Origin: a virus
Virus record (IMG/VR): IMGVR_UViG_3300020411_000001
Span: 1 to 45,075 of that record
DNA length: 45,075 nucleotides
Strand: one strand, 5' to 3'
In this document: in pieces, positions 31,001 to 38,390 of the stretch
How positions within the stretch are numbered: the stretch's first letter is position 1
Layout: each line of letters opens with the position of its first letter
Notes under the pieces: generated by a model
What the model saw: the letters and a program-made list of their open reading frames with translations, nothing else
The model's database searches: none
Told to the model about the DNA's origin: nothing
Position numbers and translations under genes: made by a program

Positions 31001-31237
31001 GCTCCAAAACCTTTTGATGACAGACAAAGAAAAATATTTACTAGACAATTTACAGCGAAACAGGTAGGATCATTGGTACTAGGTAAGCAACCATTGTTGA
31101 CAGGTGTATTTAGAGTACCTGTGTATGTCAGCAGTAAGGATGTAAGGATTACTGTATCATCAGATTCATGGTTGCCTTTATCTCTGCAATCAGCAGACTA
31201 TGAAGCCTACCAAGTATTACGAAACCAACGTATATGA
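28022..31237 (+). CDS. Tail tubular protein B, nozzle (T7 gp12-like), enlarged
   Basis: This 1071-residue protein begins MPLISGTIPSLINGVSQQPA, followed by TLRMPTQGEVQENGFSHITR, the typical gp12 opening. DIFFHRNRLGFISDENVILS and FLTPTSVAVDVATNFETSTE are conserved core parts. T7 gp12 has 794 residues. The extra length lies mainly in residues about 220-450, a Ser/Thr/Asn-rich, beta-predicted stretch, and near 800-900. Both could be surface decorations on the nozzle. It overlaps both neighbours by a few bases. Confidence 0.95.
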   Translation: MPLISGTIPSLINGVSQQPATLRMPTQGEVQENGFSHITRGLEKRPCTEHVANVGVNSTNANDVYIHTIRRSEDEAYAFICKGGELNADGSGTGMTTEPSFKLIDLTGFATGTAGNEVFIQPDNVASGTNVTQNGTIVDDVKKYLCMDNGVTFTPNKFSTTTVADFSFILNKDKKVKKATDTHADQPYESMAFVKIGDYDANYKVVVTQYDVDADGEIDHLKPIWQYEVNYKTPNNNTESRTDTTSQNTLSINNQAGVVVSTIAKTLYEGAIQTQKVHIVKQGGTTEPDKLIISTTSTDGTSSGTARTAYTGKFGVRDHGEITTRKRTYNSGNSTWSSWSTLSGASNVGLKNIENARPSSGNGSATDWTISDPDNGSVLSLQADYHETNSYPFTIECTDGKGDSNIVAINGSDEVPSFGKLPGTGIPENFVAKVSGDRGSGQDDYYVIWNGSVWKETFRPKYSQIPVKRARSKVDNKTMPIQLYKAFDASNDIYFVMKLIDYPGRTVGDDLTNPFPSFADYEEGTNNVDDALYTINDIFFHRNRLGFISDENVILSEAANYFNFFANTVLSVLDTSVIDVAVSNNQVAILKSAIPFQESLLLFSDLQQFKLTSDDFLTPTSVAVDVATNFETSTEAKPVPAGKTIFFPFQRGAFSGIREYMIDVASETNDANEVTSHVPEFITGTVKKMAVSSNEELLCVLSDTDRRDLFIYKYYYNDQEKLQSSWSKWKFDGQIVDMEFIGSTAYILFRRGVAGASAPIYLERLNLSTDNATSIMDDRIGVRLDRRVKLEWGGTTDSNGNPTNVPTVDSYYTDENFDVVGTNVLTNGADQKGDRLSIDGVTTPPRLGQTFTIDGRANITYTVTNVGPLSGNALDIEFTPTIPAVENLDNNQAGPVGDNVALTFEQRKLEYVTETGEVVDESKVATILTEGTTFSQGKGNTSPIIFAGIPYDFKYTFSEQFVKSGDDSINSGRLQMRNFEISYDKTGFFEIEVAPKPFDDRQRKIFTRQFTAKQVGSLVLGKQPLLTGVFRVPVYVSSKDVRITVSSDSWLPLSLQSADYEAYQVLRNQRI

Positions 31238-31698
31238 ATTATTATATTAGATCGTCAAAGCGTAATGATTGTTATGAATTATCTAAAACTTTAAGACAGC
31301 AAGATGCACAAGAGGTATTTGCATCTGGTGGTCGTAACCCTGCTCAAGCGTTAATTAGGGCATACTTGACATCTCACCTACATTGTTATACAATAATACT
31401 AGACAATGAGGTTGTAGGTATGTTTGGTATATCAAAGATACGTGATGGTGTGGGGTCACCTTGGTTACTTGGGTCTGACAAATTGACAGACTACAAGTTT
31501 GAGTTCCATAAACATGCTAAAGAGCATATAGATACATTTATGGACGAGTATAACGTATTATTTAACTATGTAGACAAACGTAATACTCAGGCTATCAAGT
31601 GGATAAAAAGCCTTGGGTTCACTTTTACCAAGCTAGTGGACAACTTTGGCTACGAACAAAAACCATTTTACGAATTTGTAAAGGCAAATAATGTGTGA
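31234..31698 (+). CDS. Gp13-like protein, GNAT-fold (DUF2833)
   Basis: This 154-residue protein lies directly after gp12, as T7 gp13 does. NEVVGMFGISKIRDGVGSPW and NVLFNYVDKRNTQAIKWIKS followed by LGFTF fit the acetyltransferase-like fold of gp13/DUF2833 proteins. T7 gp13 is needed for internal core assembly, and enzymatic activity is not established. It overlaps gp12 by four bases and the next gene by eight. A promoter-like sequence lies inside. Confidence 0.85.
   Translation: MNYYIRSSKRNDCYELSKTLRQQDAQEVFASGGRNPAQALIRAYLTSHLHCYTIILDNEVVGMFGISKIRDGVGSPWLLGSDKLTDYKFEFHKHAKEHIDTFMDEYNVLFNYVDKRNTQAIKWIKSLGFTFTKLVDNFGYEQKPFYEFVKANNV
31366..31394 (+). promoter_or_regulatory. Isolated sigma70-like sequence in late region
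   Basis: TTGACA 31366-31371, 17 bases, TACAAT 31389-31394, preceded by C like the early series. It is the only good match seen after 18 kb, so it may be chance. Confidence 0.35.
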
Positions 31699-32329
31699 TC
31701 CTGTTGTAATGGCTGGTGTTATGATAGTGCAAGCCAATCAAGCTCAAGAAGCTCAGATGGCGGCTGCTAGAGCAACTAATAAGGCATTTGAGGACAACCA
31801 GAAACTCCAGAATGATGCGTACACAAAAGATATGGAAGCATTCTGGAATGAAGAAGTCGCTATACAGAGACAAATGTACCAAAATGCTGAAGATGCGGCT
31901 GATGCTAAGATCGATATGTTAATAGAAGATCAGGCTAGACGAGCACAATTAACTACAGCTAACCTAGAGTCTGGTGCACTAGGTGCTTCTTCTAACAGAA
32001 CACTAGCAGTGCTACGTAGACAAATGGCAGACAGGTCATTTGACCTAGACCAGTCATACCAACGTGGTGTTGAAGCACTACAAGCAGAAGGAAAGGCACT
32101 AAAGCTAGACAAAGTACAACGTAGGTACAGTGCTATGGGTGCTATCAACTCAATGCAACGTGATCCTGGGTTATCTAGTACAGACAGAGCAATGGGCTTA
32201 TTTGCCGCTGGTGCTTCTGGGTATGCTACAGGTAAAAGTATGCAGTCAAAAGGGGGTACTCCTTGGTATAGTAAAAAAGGTGCTCCTGAATTAAAACGTA
32301 GTGGCAGTTCTCACGGATTATCCTATTAA
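31691..32329 (+). CDS. Internal virion protein (T7 gp14-like)
   Basis: This 212-residue, helical, Ala/Gln-rich protein begins MCDPVVMAGVMIVQANQAQE. LESGALGASSNRTLAVLRRQ and a Gly-rich hydrophobic stretch (AMGLFAAGASGYATG) are typical of gp14 relatives, which are ejected into the host outer membrane to start the DNA channel. It sits between gp13 and gp15-type genes as expected. It overlaps its upstream neighbour by eight bases. Confidence 0.85.
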   Translation: MCDPVVMAGVMIVQANQAQEAQMAAARATNKAFEDNQKLQNDAYTKDMEAFWNEEVAIQRQMYQNAEDAADAKIDMLIEDQARRAQLTTANLESGALGASSNRTLAVLRRQMADRSFDLDQSYQRGVEALQAEGKALKLDKVQRRYSAMGAINSMQRDPGLSSTDRAMGLFAAGASGYATGKSMQSKGGTPWYSKKGAPELKRSGSSHGLSY

Positions 32330-32334
32330 ATACT

Positions 32335-33333
32335 ATGGCATCAAGAGCAGAAATACTAGCTTCTAACAGAGGTAGAGAACCCAAGTCACCTGCAATATAC
32401 AGAAGGGGCAGAGTAAACAACTCAGCGGCTTACTATCGAGCCGCAAAGCCCCAAATGGATAAAGCAGGTAGGCAGTCAAAAGCACTTGCTGATTTTATTG
32501 GTGCTGTAGCTAAACCTATTGGAGAAGCAGTTAAAGCAGAGCAAGAAGAATTTATTGAAGCAGAGAAAAACGCAGGTATTGCGTCATTCACACGTGCCAC
32601 ACCAGAACAACGTGCAAAGATGCGTTGGGCTATTAAGCATGGTATCATTTCAGAGTCAGAGTCGCCATACTTTAGAGAAGGCGTAAGTATCGCATATACT
32701 CAGAATTTACTGAGTAAATACAACCAAGACCTGTTTCAAAGGTACGAAGCATGGGAAAAGAAAAATGATCCTAATAGTGGTACATTTGACGAGTTCTTAG
32801 ATAATTTTGATGCAGAGTATGCACCTCATTTTGAAACAATACATGAAGAGGTTCTTGCTAATCATTTTGTCCCAGGTCAGATGGGCATACGTAGACAGTT
32901 ACAGCAACGACACACAGAGCATCTAAACAAAAATTACAGAGAAGATGCTGAAGCTCAACTACAAGGTATTATGTTTACTGCTGTCAATGACAGAGCAAAT
33001 GAGGTTACAGCAGAAGCAGTAACTGGTGGTCTCAAATATGGAGAAGCTGTAAAACAAGGTAAAAAGAATAATGCTGTTGAACTTGATCACCTTATATCTA
33101 TTAGGCAAGGTGTAGAGGATAAATTAACAGCAGACGAGTTTGATAAGAAAGAACAAAAGAAAAAACCTGTTGGTCCTGATATTACTAAAGTGCAACCAGA
33201 GCCAGGAGAGGGAGCAGATAAATTTGCTAAAAGATTAGGATATAAAGGAGGCTGGAAGCAAATGGCTAAAAAACTTGGTCTTAAAGGAGATGGTCCTAAA
33301 AAGGGTGAATTTTATAAAAGAAACGTAAAATGA
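32335..33333 (+). CDS. Internal virion protein, N-terminal half of gp15 equivalent
   Basis: This 332-residue, helical protein begins MASRAEILASNRGREPKSPA and contains LADFIGAVAKPIGEAVKAEQ and KYNQDLFQRYEAWEKKN, typical of the start of gp15-like proteins. It ends with a Lys-rich linker and a small repeated motif (FAKRLGYKGGWKQMAKKLGL). The following gene continues as the remainder: the combined length (821) is near T7 gp15 (747). The ATGA overlap at 33330 keeps the two in coupled translation. The split is probably real since the frame breaks cleanly, but a sequencing error cannot be excluded. Confidence 0.75.
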   Translation: MASRAEILASNRGREPKSPAIYRRGRVNNSAAYYRAAKPQMDKAGRQSKALADFIGAVAKPIGEAVKAEQEEFIEAEKNAGIASFTRATPEQRAKMRWAIKHGIISESESPYFREGVSIAYTQNLLSKYNQDLFQRYEAWEKKNDPNSGTFDEFLDNFDAEYAPHFETIHEEVLANHFVPGQMGIRRQLQQRHTEHLNKNYREDAEAQLQGIMFTAVNDRANEVTAEAVTGGLKYGEAVKQGKKNNAVELDHLISIRQGVEDKLTADEFDKKEQKKKPVGPDITKVQPEPGEGADKFAKRLGYKGGWKQMAKKLGLKGDGPKKGEFYKRNVK

Positions 33334-34799
33334 AAGAACTAACAGAAAAAGAACAGGGACAAAAAGAGTTACAAGAGAGATACCTACTTCTGCAAGGTGA
33401 GCACGAGAATAACAACCCTTCATTCAAATTAAGTCGTCAGATCAACACTATCTTGGCAGATGCTCGTGAACAAGGGTTTCACGATATGGGCAAACTTAAC
33501 AAGATGATGGCTGAAACGATAGCTAATCGTGCTCTTGTTACTAAAGACAAAGAGTTCCTTGACTTTATATACGAGATAAAAACTCATGGAGGGTCTAACT
33601 ACGGTCAAACAACTGCTGGTCAAAATTTGATAAATGGTGTTGGTTCACAGATAGATACTGACCTAGAGCAAGATGAAGATCGTGCTTGGACAGAAAGTCA
33701 GAGAGCAAAGGCTAGACAGCTAGAAGCGTTTAACATAGAGATAGGACAATTAAGAAAAGACCGAGGTAGTGAAAATTATAATGAGAACCTGGGAAGCATT
33801 ATTCAGAGAATGAATGACGCAGGATTCATAAATCAAACAGAAGCTATACTAACTTTTGAAGATCAGGTTAAAAAGAGGGAGAGGATAGATGAAACTATAA
33901 CTTTAGGTGACCCCAGAGCAAAGAAGTATCTTACAATATTCCAGGAAGATGGTAAACAGGCTATGCTTAGAGCACTAATAGAAGATAATGTCTCTATGGA
34001 TAGTCAGGTTATTAGTGTTATTACAAGTTCTGATGAGGCACTAGATGACCTTACTACTAATAAATATTACACTTCTTCTCTAGGTATGTTTGAGGAACGT
34101 CTTAGAAACTTTGCTAACAAAAAGCTACAAGGTTTATTAGCTGAAATGAAGTCAATGCTGACTCCAGAACAGATTAGAAAACCTGAAGCATTTTTTATTA
34201 AACTTCAGGAAATAATGCTAAATGTGCAAGAGAGATTAAAAGACCAGTATTATGGGATAGCATTGATGAAAAACGGTAGAAGGAGTTTTGACAACTTTAA
34301 CAGAGATCAACAAGAAGCATTCTTTAATATGCTACGTCCTGACTACAATAGTAAAGAGGAAGACAGTCTTGGATTTATTTTAAGGCAGGGTGGTGAGGAT
34401 CTTGAAGAAATAATGAGAACACACCTACATACAACTCCTTTAGCTGGTAATCTGAGTATTGAGCAACAGGAAACACTTAAAGAAACTCAAGCTGTGTACA
34501 AAATACTACATGGTACAGATGCTCCTACAGGTGCTGATAATCTACCTATTCCAGAAATACTGTTAATGCAATATGACAAGCTAGTAAAAGAACTAGAGGC
34601 TACTGGAGGTGTTAAAGATTGGGTAACAGGTGCTCTTGATATAGAAAATCCTTTAATTGACTATGTAGAAAAGCAAGTAACAGGTCTAAGTTTTAACACA
34701 TATACAAATTTAGACGACGATGAAAAAGACATGGTAAATTTAGTTTTAGAAAAATTAGAAGATAGAATTATAAAGCTACAACCAGGAGGAACTAGATGA
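33330..34799 (+). CDS. Internal virion protein, C-terminal half of gp15 equivalent
   Basis: This 489-residue helical protein begins MKELTEKEQGQKELQERYLL and continues with MAETIANRALVTKDKEFLDF, as found in the middle of gp15 proteins. Later parts include LFFNML-type and LLMQYDKLVKELEATGG. It would form part of the ejected core tube with gp16. Its ATG overlaps the stop of the first half and its end overlaps gp16 by four bases. The start of this half is short and polar, as expected of a new N-terminus. Confidence 0.75.
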   Translation: MKELTEKEQGQKELQERYLLLQGEHENNNPSFKLSRQINTILADAREQGFHDMGKLNKMMAETIANRALVTKDKEFLDFIYEIKTHGGSNYGQTTAGQNLINGVGSQIDTDLEQDEDRAWTESQRAKARQLEAFNIEIGQLRKDRGSENYNENLGSIIQRMNDAGFINQTEAILTFEDQVKKRERIDETITLGDPRAKKYLTIFQEDGKQAMLRALIEDNVSMDSQVISVITSSDEALDDLTTNKYYTSSLGMFEERLRNFANKKLQGLLAEMKSMLTPEQIRKPEAFFIKLQEIMLNVQERLKDQYYGIALMKNGRRSFDNFNRDQQEAFFNMLRPDYNSKEEDSLGFILRQGGEDLEEIMRTHLHTTPLAGNLSIEQQETLKETQAVYKILHGTDAPTGADNLPIPEILLMQYDKLVKELEATGGVKDWVTGALDIENPLIDYVEKQVTGLSFNTYTNLDDDEKDMVNLVLEKLEDRIIKLQPGGTR

Positions 34800-37700
34800 A
34801 TTTATGGCAAATAGAAGACTTATATAAAGATGCAGATGAACGAGATAAGAGAGCAACAATAGCAGAAGGTCTAAGTAGGTCGCAACTAAGGTTTAGAGAA
34901 AAACTAAAAGCCAGAGGATTAGAAGTTCCTACATCGATACCAGAAGTAGAACAAGAATTTAACATTGATGATGTCAAACCCACAGAAACAGAAACCACAG
35001 TACGAGAGGCTGTAAAAGGAGCCGCACAGGGTTACCTGTTTGACACAACAGAAAACATCTTGACCTCAGTAGAAGACTACAGACCTGATGTTATACCAGA
35101 TGACATGCTTGTGTTTAACATTCCTGGACTAAAGAACTATGACGAAAAGAAACCTTTTATTGACATTATAAGTAGAGAAGACTTTAATAAAATGAAGGAG
35201 AAAAAGCAGATTAGCTATCTCCCTCAGATGATGAACGAAGGTTCTGCTACATTTGAATTCACTAGAACTATGGGTAAGGTTATCCAGAGTTTGCAAATGG
35301 GAGGTGTAGTTACAAAACCTTTTACTTCTGTAATGCCACAGGCTTTAGGTGTACAAAAAGGCTTAGAGATAATAGCCCCAGGTGCTGTAGCTTCTCAACT
35401 AGCTTTTATGCCCTACGAGGAAAGATTCTCTAACATGATGACAGAGGTAGTGCAAGATACACCTTTTGATCTTACTCAGCCTTTCTTTGAGTGGTTACAA
35501 GCTGACGACAACAACAGCATAGCTGAAGAACGATTTAAGATGGCACTAGAGTCTATTGTACTCGATGCTGCTTTTGGTACTGTGTTTAAGTTATACAAAG
35601 CTAGGCGTGATATTATGAAGGGCATTCTTAACAAGAAATCACCAGAAGAACTAGCAGAAATAGAGACTCAAGCAGTCGCTAGAATTAACGACACTAAGCA
35701 CACAAAAAAAGAGTTACCTTCGTCAGATAAAGGACTAAAGCCTTCGGCACAAGTTCTTAACGCTAAACCAGATAATCAAGATGTATTTACAAGTGCAGAG
35801 GCAGCAGAAGGACTTATTGACACATTAGTAAATGGTAATCTAAAAGAAGTAGAACCTGGAAGTGCATACAAGGTATTTAATACAAAGTTCCTAGAGGATA
35901 CAGAGGCTTCTGATGTTGTGGGTTTGATTTCTAAAATGCTCAAGCCTGAGATGACCCAGAGGTACAAAGATATACCAAAGGGACCAAAGACTTTAAAAGA
36001 GCTAGAAGAAAAAGGAATAAAACTACAGGATACACTGCAAGGTCAAAGCATCGTTAATAATCTTGATGACATAGCTAGTCAGATGGGAATGGATCGGGAC
36101 TTGCTTCTTGAGAACATGACCAAGAACTTTGACGAAAGCATTGCAGACTTAGATATTAAAGTGTTGGCATACAGAGGGGCCATAGGTCAGTATGGAACGG
36201 AACTTGCACAAATTGCAAAAGCTATTGTAAATAACCCTGATGGTATGGCAAACAAGCTATTACGAGCCAGGTTTATTAAAACATTTGAAAGAGCAAAAGA
36301 TGCTGAAGTTTTATTTGGTGAGACAAAAAGGATTATAGCTCGATCTACAACTGTACAAAGAATACCTTTTAAAACTAAACCTGCTACAGCAGAAGAGATG
36401 CAAGCCTTAGATGATGTACTCAAGGCTTACAAGCTAGACACAGATGGAATGCAGATTCTTGCAAAATCTATAGAAACTGCAAAGGGACCACTTCAGTCAT
36501 TACGTATTGCTGAGTTAGGAACTGAGACTCTTGCAAAACGTGGTGGACGAGCAATGATTGAGTTTTACAGAGGATTGCTACTTGCCAGTGCAAAGACTCA
36601 TGTAACAAACATTGTTTCTGGGTTTGCTGAAACACTTATTACACCTGCTACTAGATATGCTGGTAGTATATGGACAGGAGATAAAGAAGTACAAAAAGAA
36701 GTAGCTAGACACTTTGGAGGTCTTGGGTATGGGTTTCTTGAGTCTGGTAGAATGATGTTAAAATCTATATTCAAAGAGCAAAATATATTGGACCCTATGG
36801 GCACAAAGTTAGATGGACTCATATCCCCACATGGTAATGCTATTGCCATGAAAAAACTAAATCCAAACAAAGGCGAGTGGCATCCAGTAAACTGGGTTAG
36901 CCAAGCAGTCAACTACACTGGTAAACTAGCACGTGGTTCTATGAGGATATTAGGTGGAGAGGACGAGTTCTTTAAACAATGGAACTACAGAGCACAAGCG
37001 TATGCCAAGATAACAAAAGATTTACCTGAGTTTTCATCACGAAAACAACGTAAAGCATTCATCGATAAAGAAATGGACAAGTATTTCGATGAGCTTGGAA
37101 GAGGTACAAATGATAGCATGATGGAGTACGCTAAGAAAGTAACTTTTACAGAAGAGTTAAGACCTGGGTCATGGGCCGCAGGTTTGCATAAATTAGCTGT
37201 AAAGAACCCACCAGTTCAACTATTCTTTCCTTTTGTACGGACTCCTGCTAATATCTTTACAAGAGCTTTCCAAAGAACTCCTATATTTAACAGGTTATCG
37301 AAAACTCATAGAGAAATGATGGAGTCTTCTGATCCTGCAATCAGAGCACAAGCGGCTGGTAATACTGCACTAGGAGTTGTTTTATATGGTGGGGCTTTGT
37401 CATTTGTAATGAGTGGTAGAGTTACTGGTCCAGGACCGTTAGACCCTGATAGAAACAAGGTGTGGAGGCAAGCAGGGAATCAACCATACTCTATTAGAAC
37501 CAATGATGACAATTGGGTATCTTACAATCGTTTAGATCCTACGTTCTTACCTCTTGTTATACTAACGTCAGCCGTAGAGAATGCAGACACTTATGCACAA
37601 GTAGAAGATAGTTTTGCAAAAACTGCTAGTCTTGCAGTTATGGGATTTATTAGAGCAGTATCAGATCGTACCTATTTACAAGGTCTTCAAACAATGTTAG

Positions 37701-38359
37701 AGACTGTTACAATGTACACCTCTGGTAATGCAGATCGAATGTGGGAACCTGTGCAAAACCTAGCTTCTAACTTAATCCCAGGTGCAATTAGTCAATTTGA
37801 TGGTGATGATGCTTTTCATGAGGCACTTAGCTTTCAAGAAAGGCTAATGAGAAGGGCACCAGGAGTTACAGGATACAGTGCTCCTAAACATAGTTGGCTC
37901 ACAGGAGAAGCAATTGTAACACCATTAGGATATAACACTGGTATTCCAGTGGAGCAAGGTTCTCCTAACCCTTATCTGATGGAAATCGTCAGGATGGGGA
38001 GGTCTATAAGTCCTCCAAATACCTACATAGGCAACGTACCTTTGACTGGCCCACAGTATGCTGAGTTAAACAAACTAATAGGTAATACTGAAATAGGTGG
38101 AAGAACTTTGCTTGAAACACTAGGTCAACTCATGGAATCACCACAGTATGACTTTGATCCTAGACGAAAGTACAATCCTGACTATGACGATTTTAGAGTT
38201 AAAGCAGTTAAAGATGTCATTAGAGGATACAAAAGTGCTGCTCAGAAACTCTTGTTAGCTCAAGACCAATCATTGCTTCAACAAGTGATGGAAGACAGGA
38301 TGAATGCAATATCAGTAGGCACAGGAGGTCAACAGCTATTTGAGTTGAACCAAAGGTAA
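34796..38359 (+). CDS. Large internal virion protein (T7 gp16-like), no transglycosylase domain
   Basis: This 1187-residue protein ends the internal core gene set. ASAKTHVTNIVSGFAETLIT and FFKQWNYRAQAYAKI (about residues 600-730), then PPVQLFFPFVRTPANIFTRA and GNTALGVVLYGGALSFVMSG (about 800-880), match the C-terminal region of marine gp16 proteins and related polyvalent proteins. T7 gp16 (1318) has an N-terminal lytic transglycosylase, but the N-terminus here (MNLWQIEDLYKDADERDKRA) shows no such motif. It would span the host envelope during DNA entry. It overlaps the previous gene by ATGA. Confidence 0.88.
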   Translation: MNLWQIEDLYKDADERDKRATIAEGLSRSQLRFREKLKARGLEVPTSIPEVEQEFNIDDVKPTETETTVREAVKGAAQGYLFDTTENILTSVEDYRPDVIPDDMLVFNIPGLKNYDEKKPFIDIISREDFNKMKEKKQISYLPQMMNEGSATFEFTRTMGKVIQSLQMGGVVTKPFTSVMPQALGVQKGLEIIAPGAVASQLAFMPYEERFSNMMTEVVQDTPFDLTQPFFEWLQADDNNSIAEERFKMALESIVLDAAFGTVFKLYKARRDIMKGILNKKSPEELAEIETQAVARINDTKHTKKELPSSDKGLKPSAQVLNAKPDNQDVFTSAEAAEGLIDTLVNGNLKEVEPGSAYKVFNTKFLEDTEASDVVGLISKMLKPEMTQRYKDIPKGPKTLKELEEKGIKLQDTLQGQSIVNNLDDIASQMGMDRDLLLENMTKNFDESIADLDIKVLAYRGAIGQYGTELAQIAKAIVNNPDGMANKLLRARFIKTFERAKDAEVLFGETKRIIARSTTVQRIPFKTKPATAEEMQALDDVLKAYKLDTDGMQILAKSIETAKGPLQSLRIAELGTETLAKRGGRAMIEFYRGLLLASAKTHVTNIVSGFAETLITPATRYAGSIWTGDKEVQKEVARHFGGLGYGFLESGRMMLKSIFKEQNILDPMGTKLDGLISPHGNAIAMKKLNPNKGEWHPVNWVSQAVNYTGKLARGSMRILGGEDEFFKQWNYRAQAYAKITKDLPEFSSRKQRKAFIDKEMDKYFDELGRGTNDSMMEYAKKVTFTEELRPGSWAAGLHKLAVKNPPVQLFFPFVRTPANIFTRAFQRTPIFNRLSKTHREMMESSDPAIRAQAAGNTALGVVLYGGALSFVMSGRVTGPGPLDPDRNKVWRQAGNQPYSIRTNDDNWVSYNRLDPTFLPLVILTSAVENADTYAQVEDSFAKTASLAVMGFIRAVSDRTYLQGLQTMLETVTMYTSGNADRMWEPVQNLASNLIPGAISQFDGDDAFHEALSFQERLMRRAPGVTGYSAPKHSWLTGEAIVTPLGYNTGIPVEQGSPNPYLMEIVRMGRSISPPNTYIGNVPLTGPQYAELNKLIGNTEIGGRTLLETLGQLMESPQYDFDPRRKYNPDYDDFRVKAVKDVIRGYKSAAQKLLLAQDQSLLQQVMEDRMNAISVGTGGQQLFELNQR

Positions 38360-38376
38360 TACGACATTTACGGATT
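38357..38376 (+). promoter_or_regulatory. Candidate phage-RNAP promoter before fibre genes
   Basis: TAATACGAC at 38357-38365 is identical to the upstream half of the T7 promoter and runs into GACATTTACGGA (38363-38374), shared with 20036. It lies in the 31-base gap before the first fibre gene, a likely late transcription start. The downstream half differs from T7. Confidence 0.4.
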
Positions 38377-38390
38377 GAACTTAATTAAAT

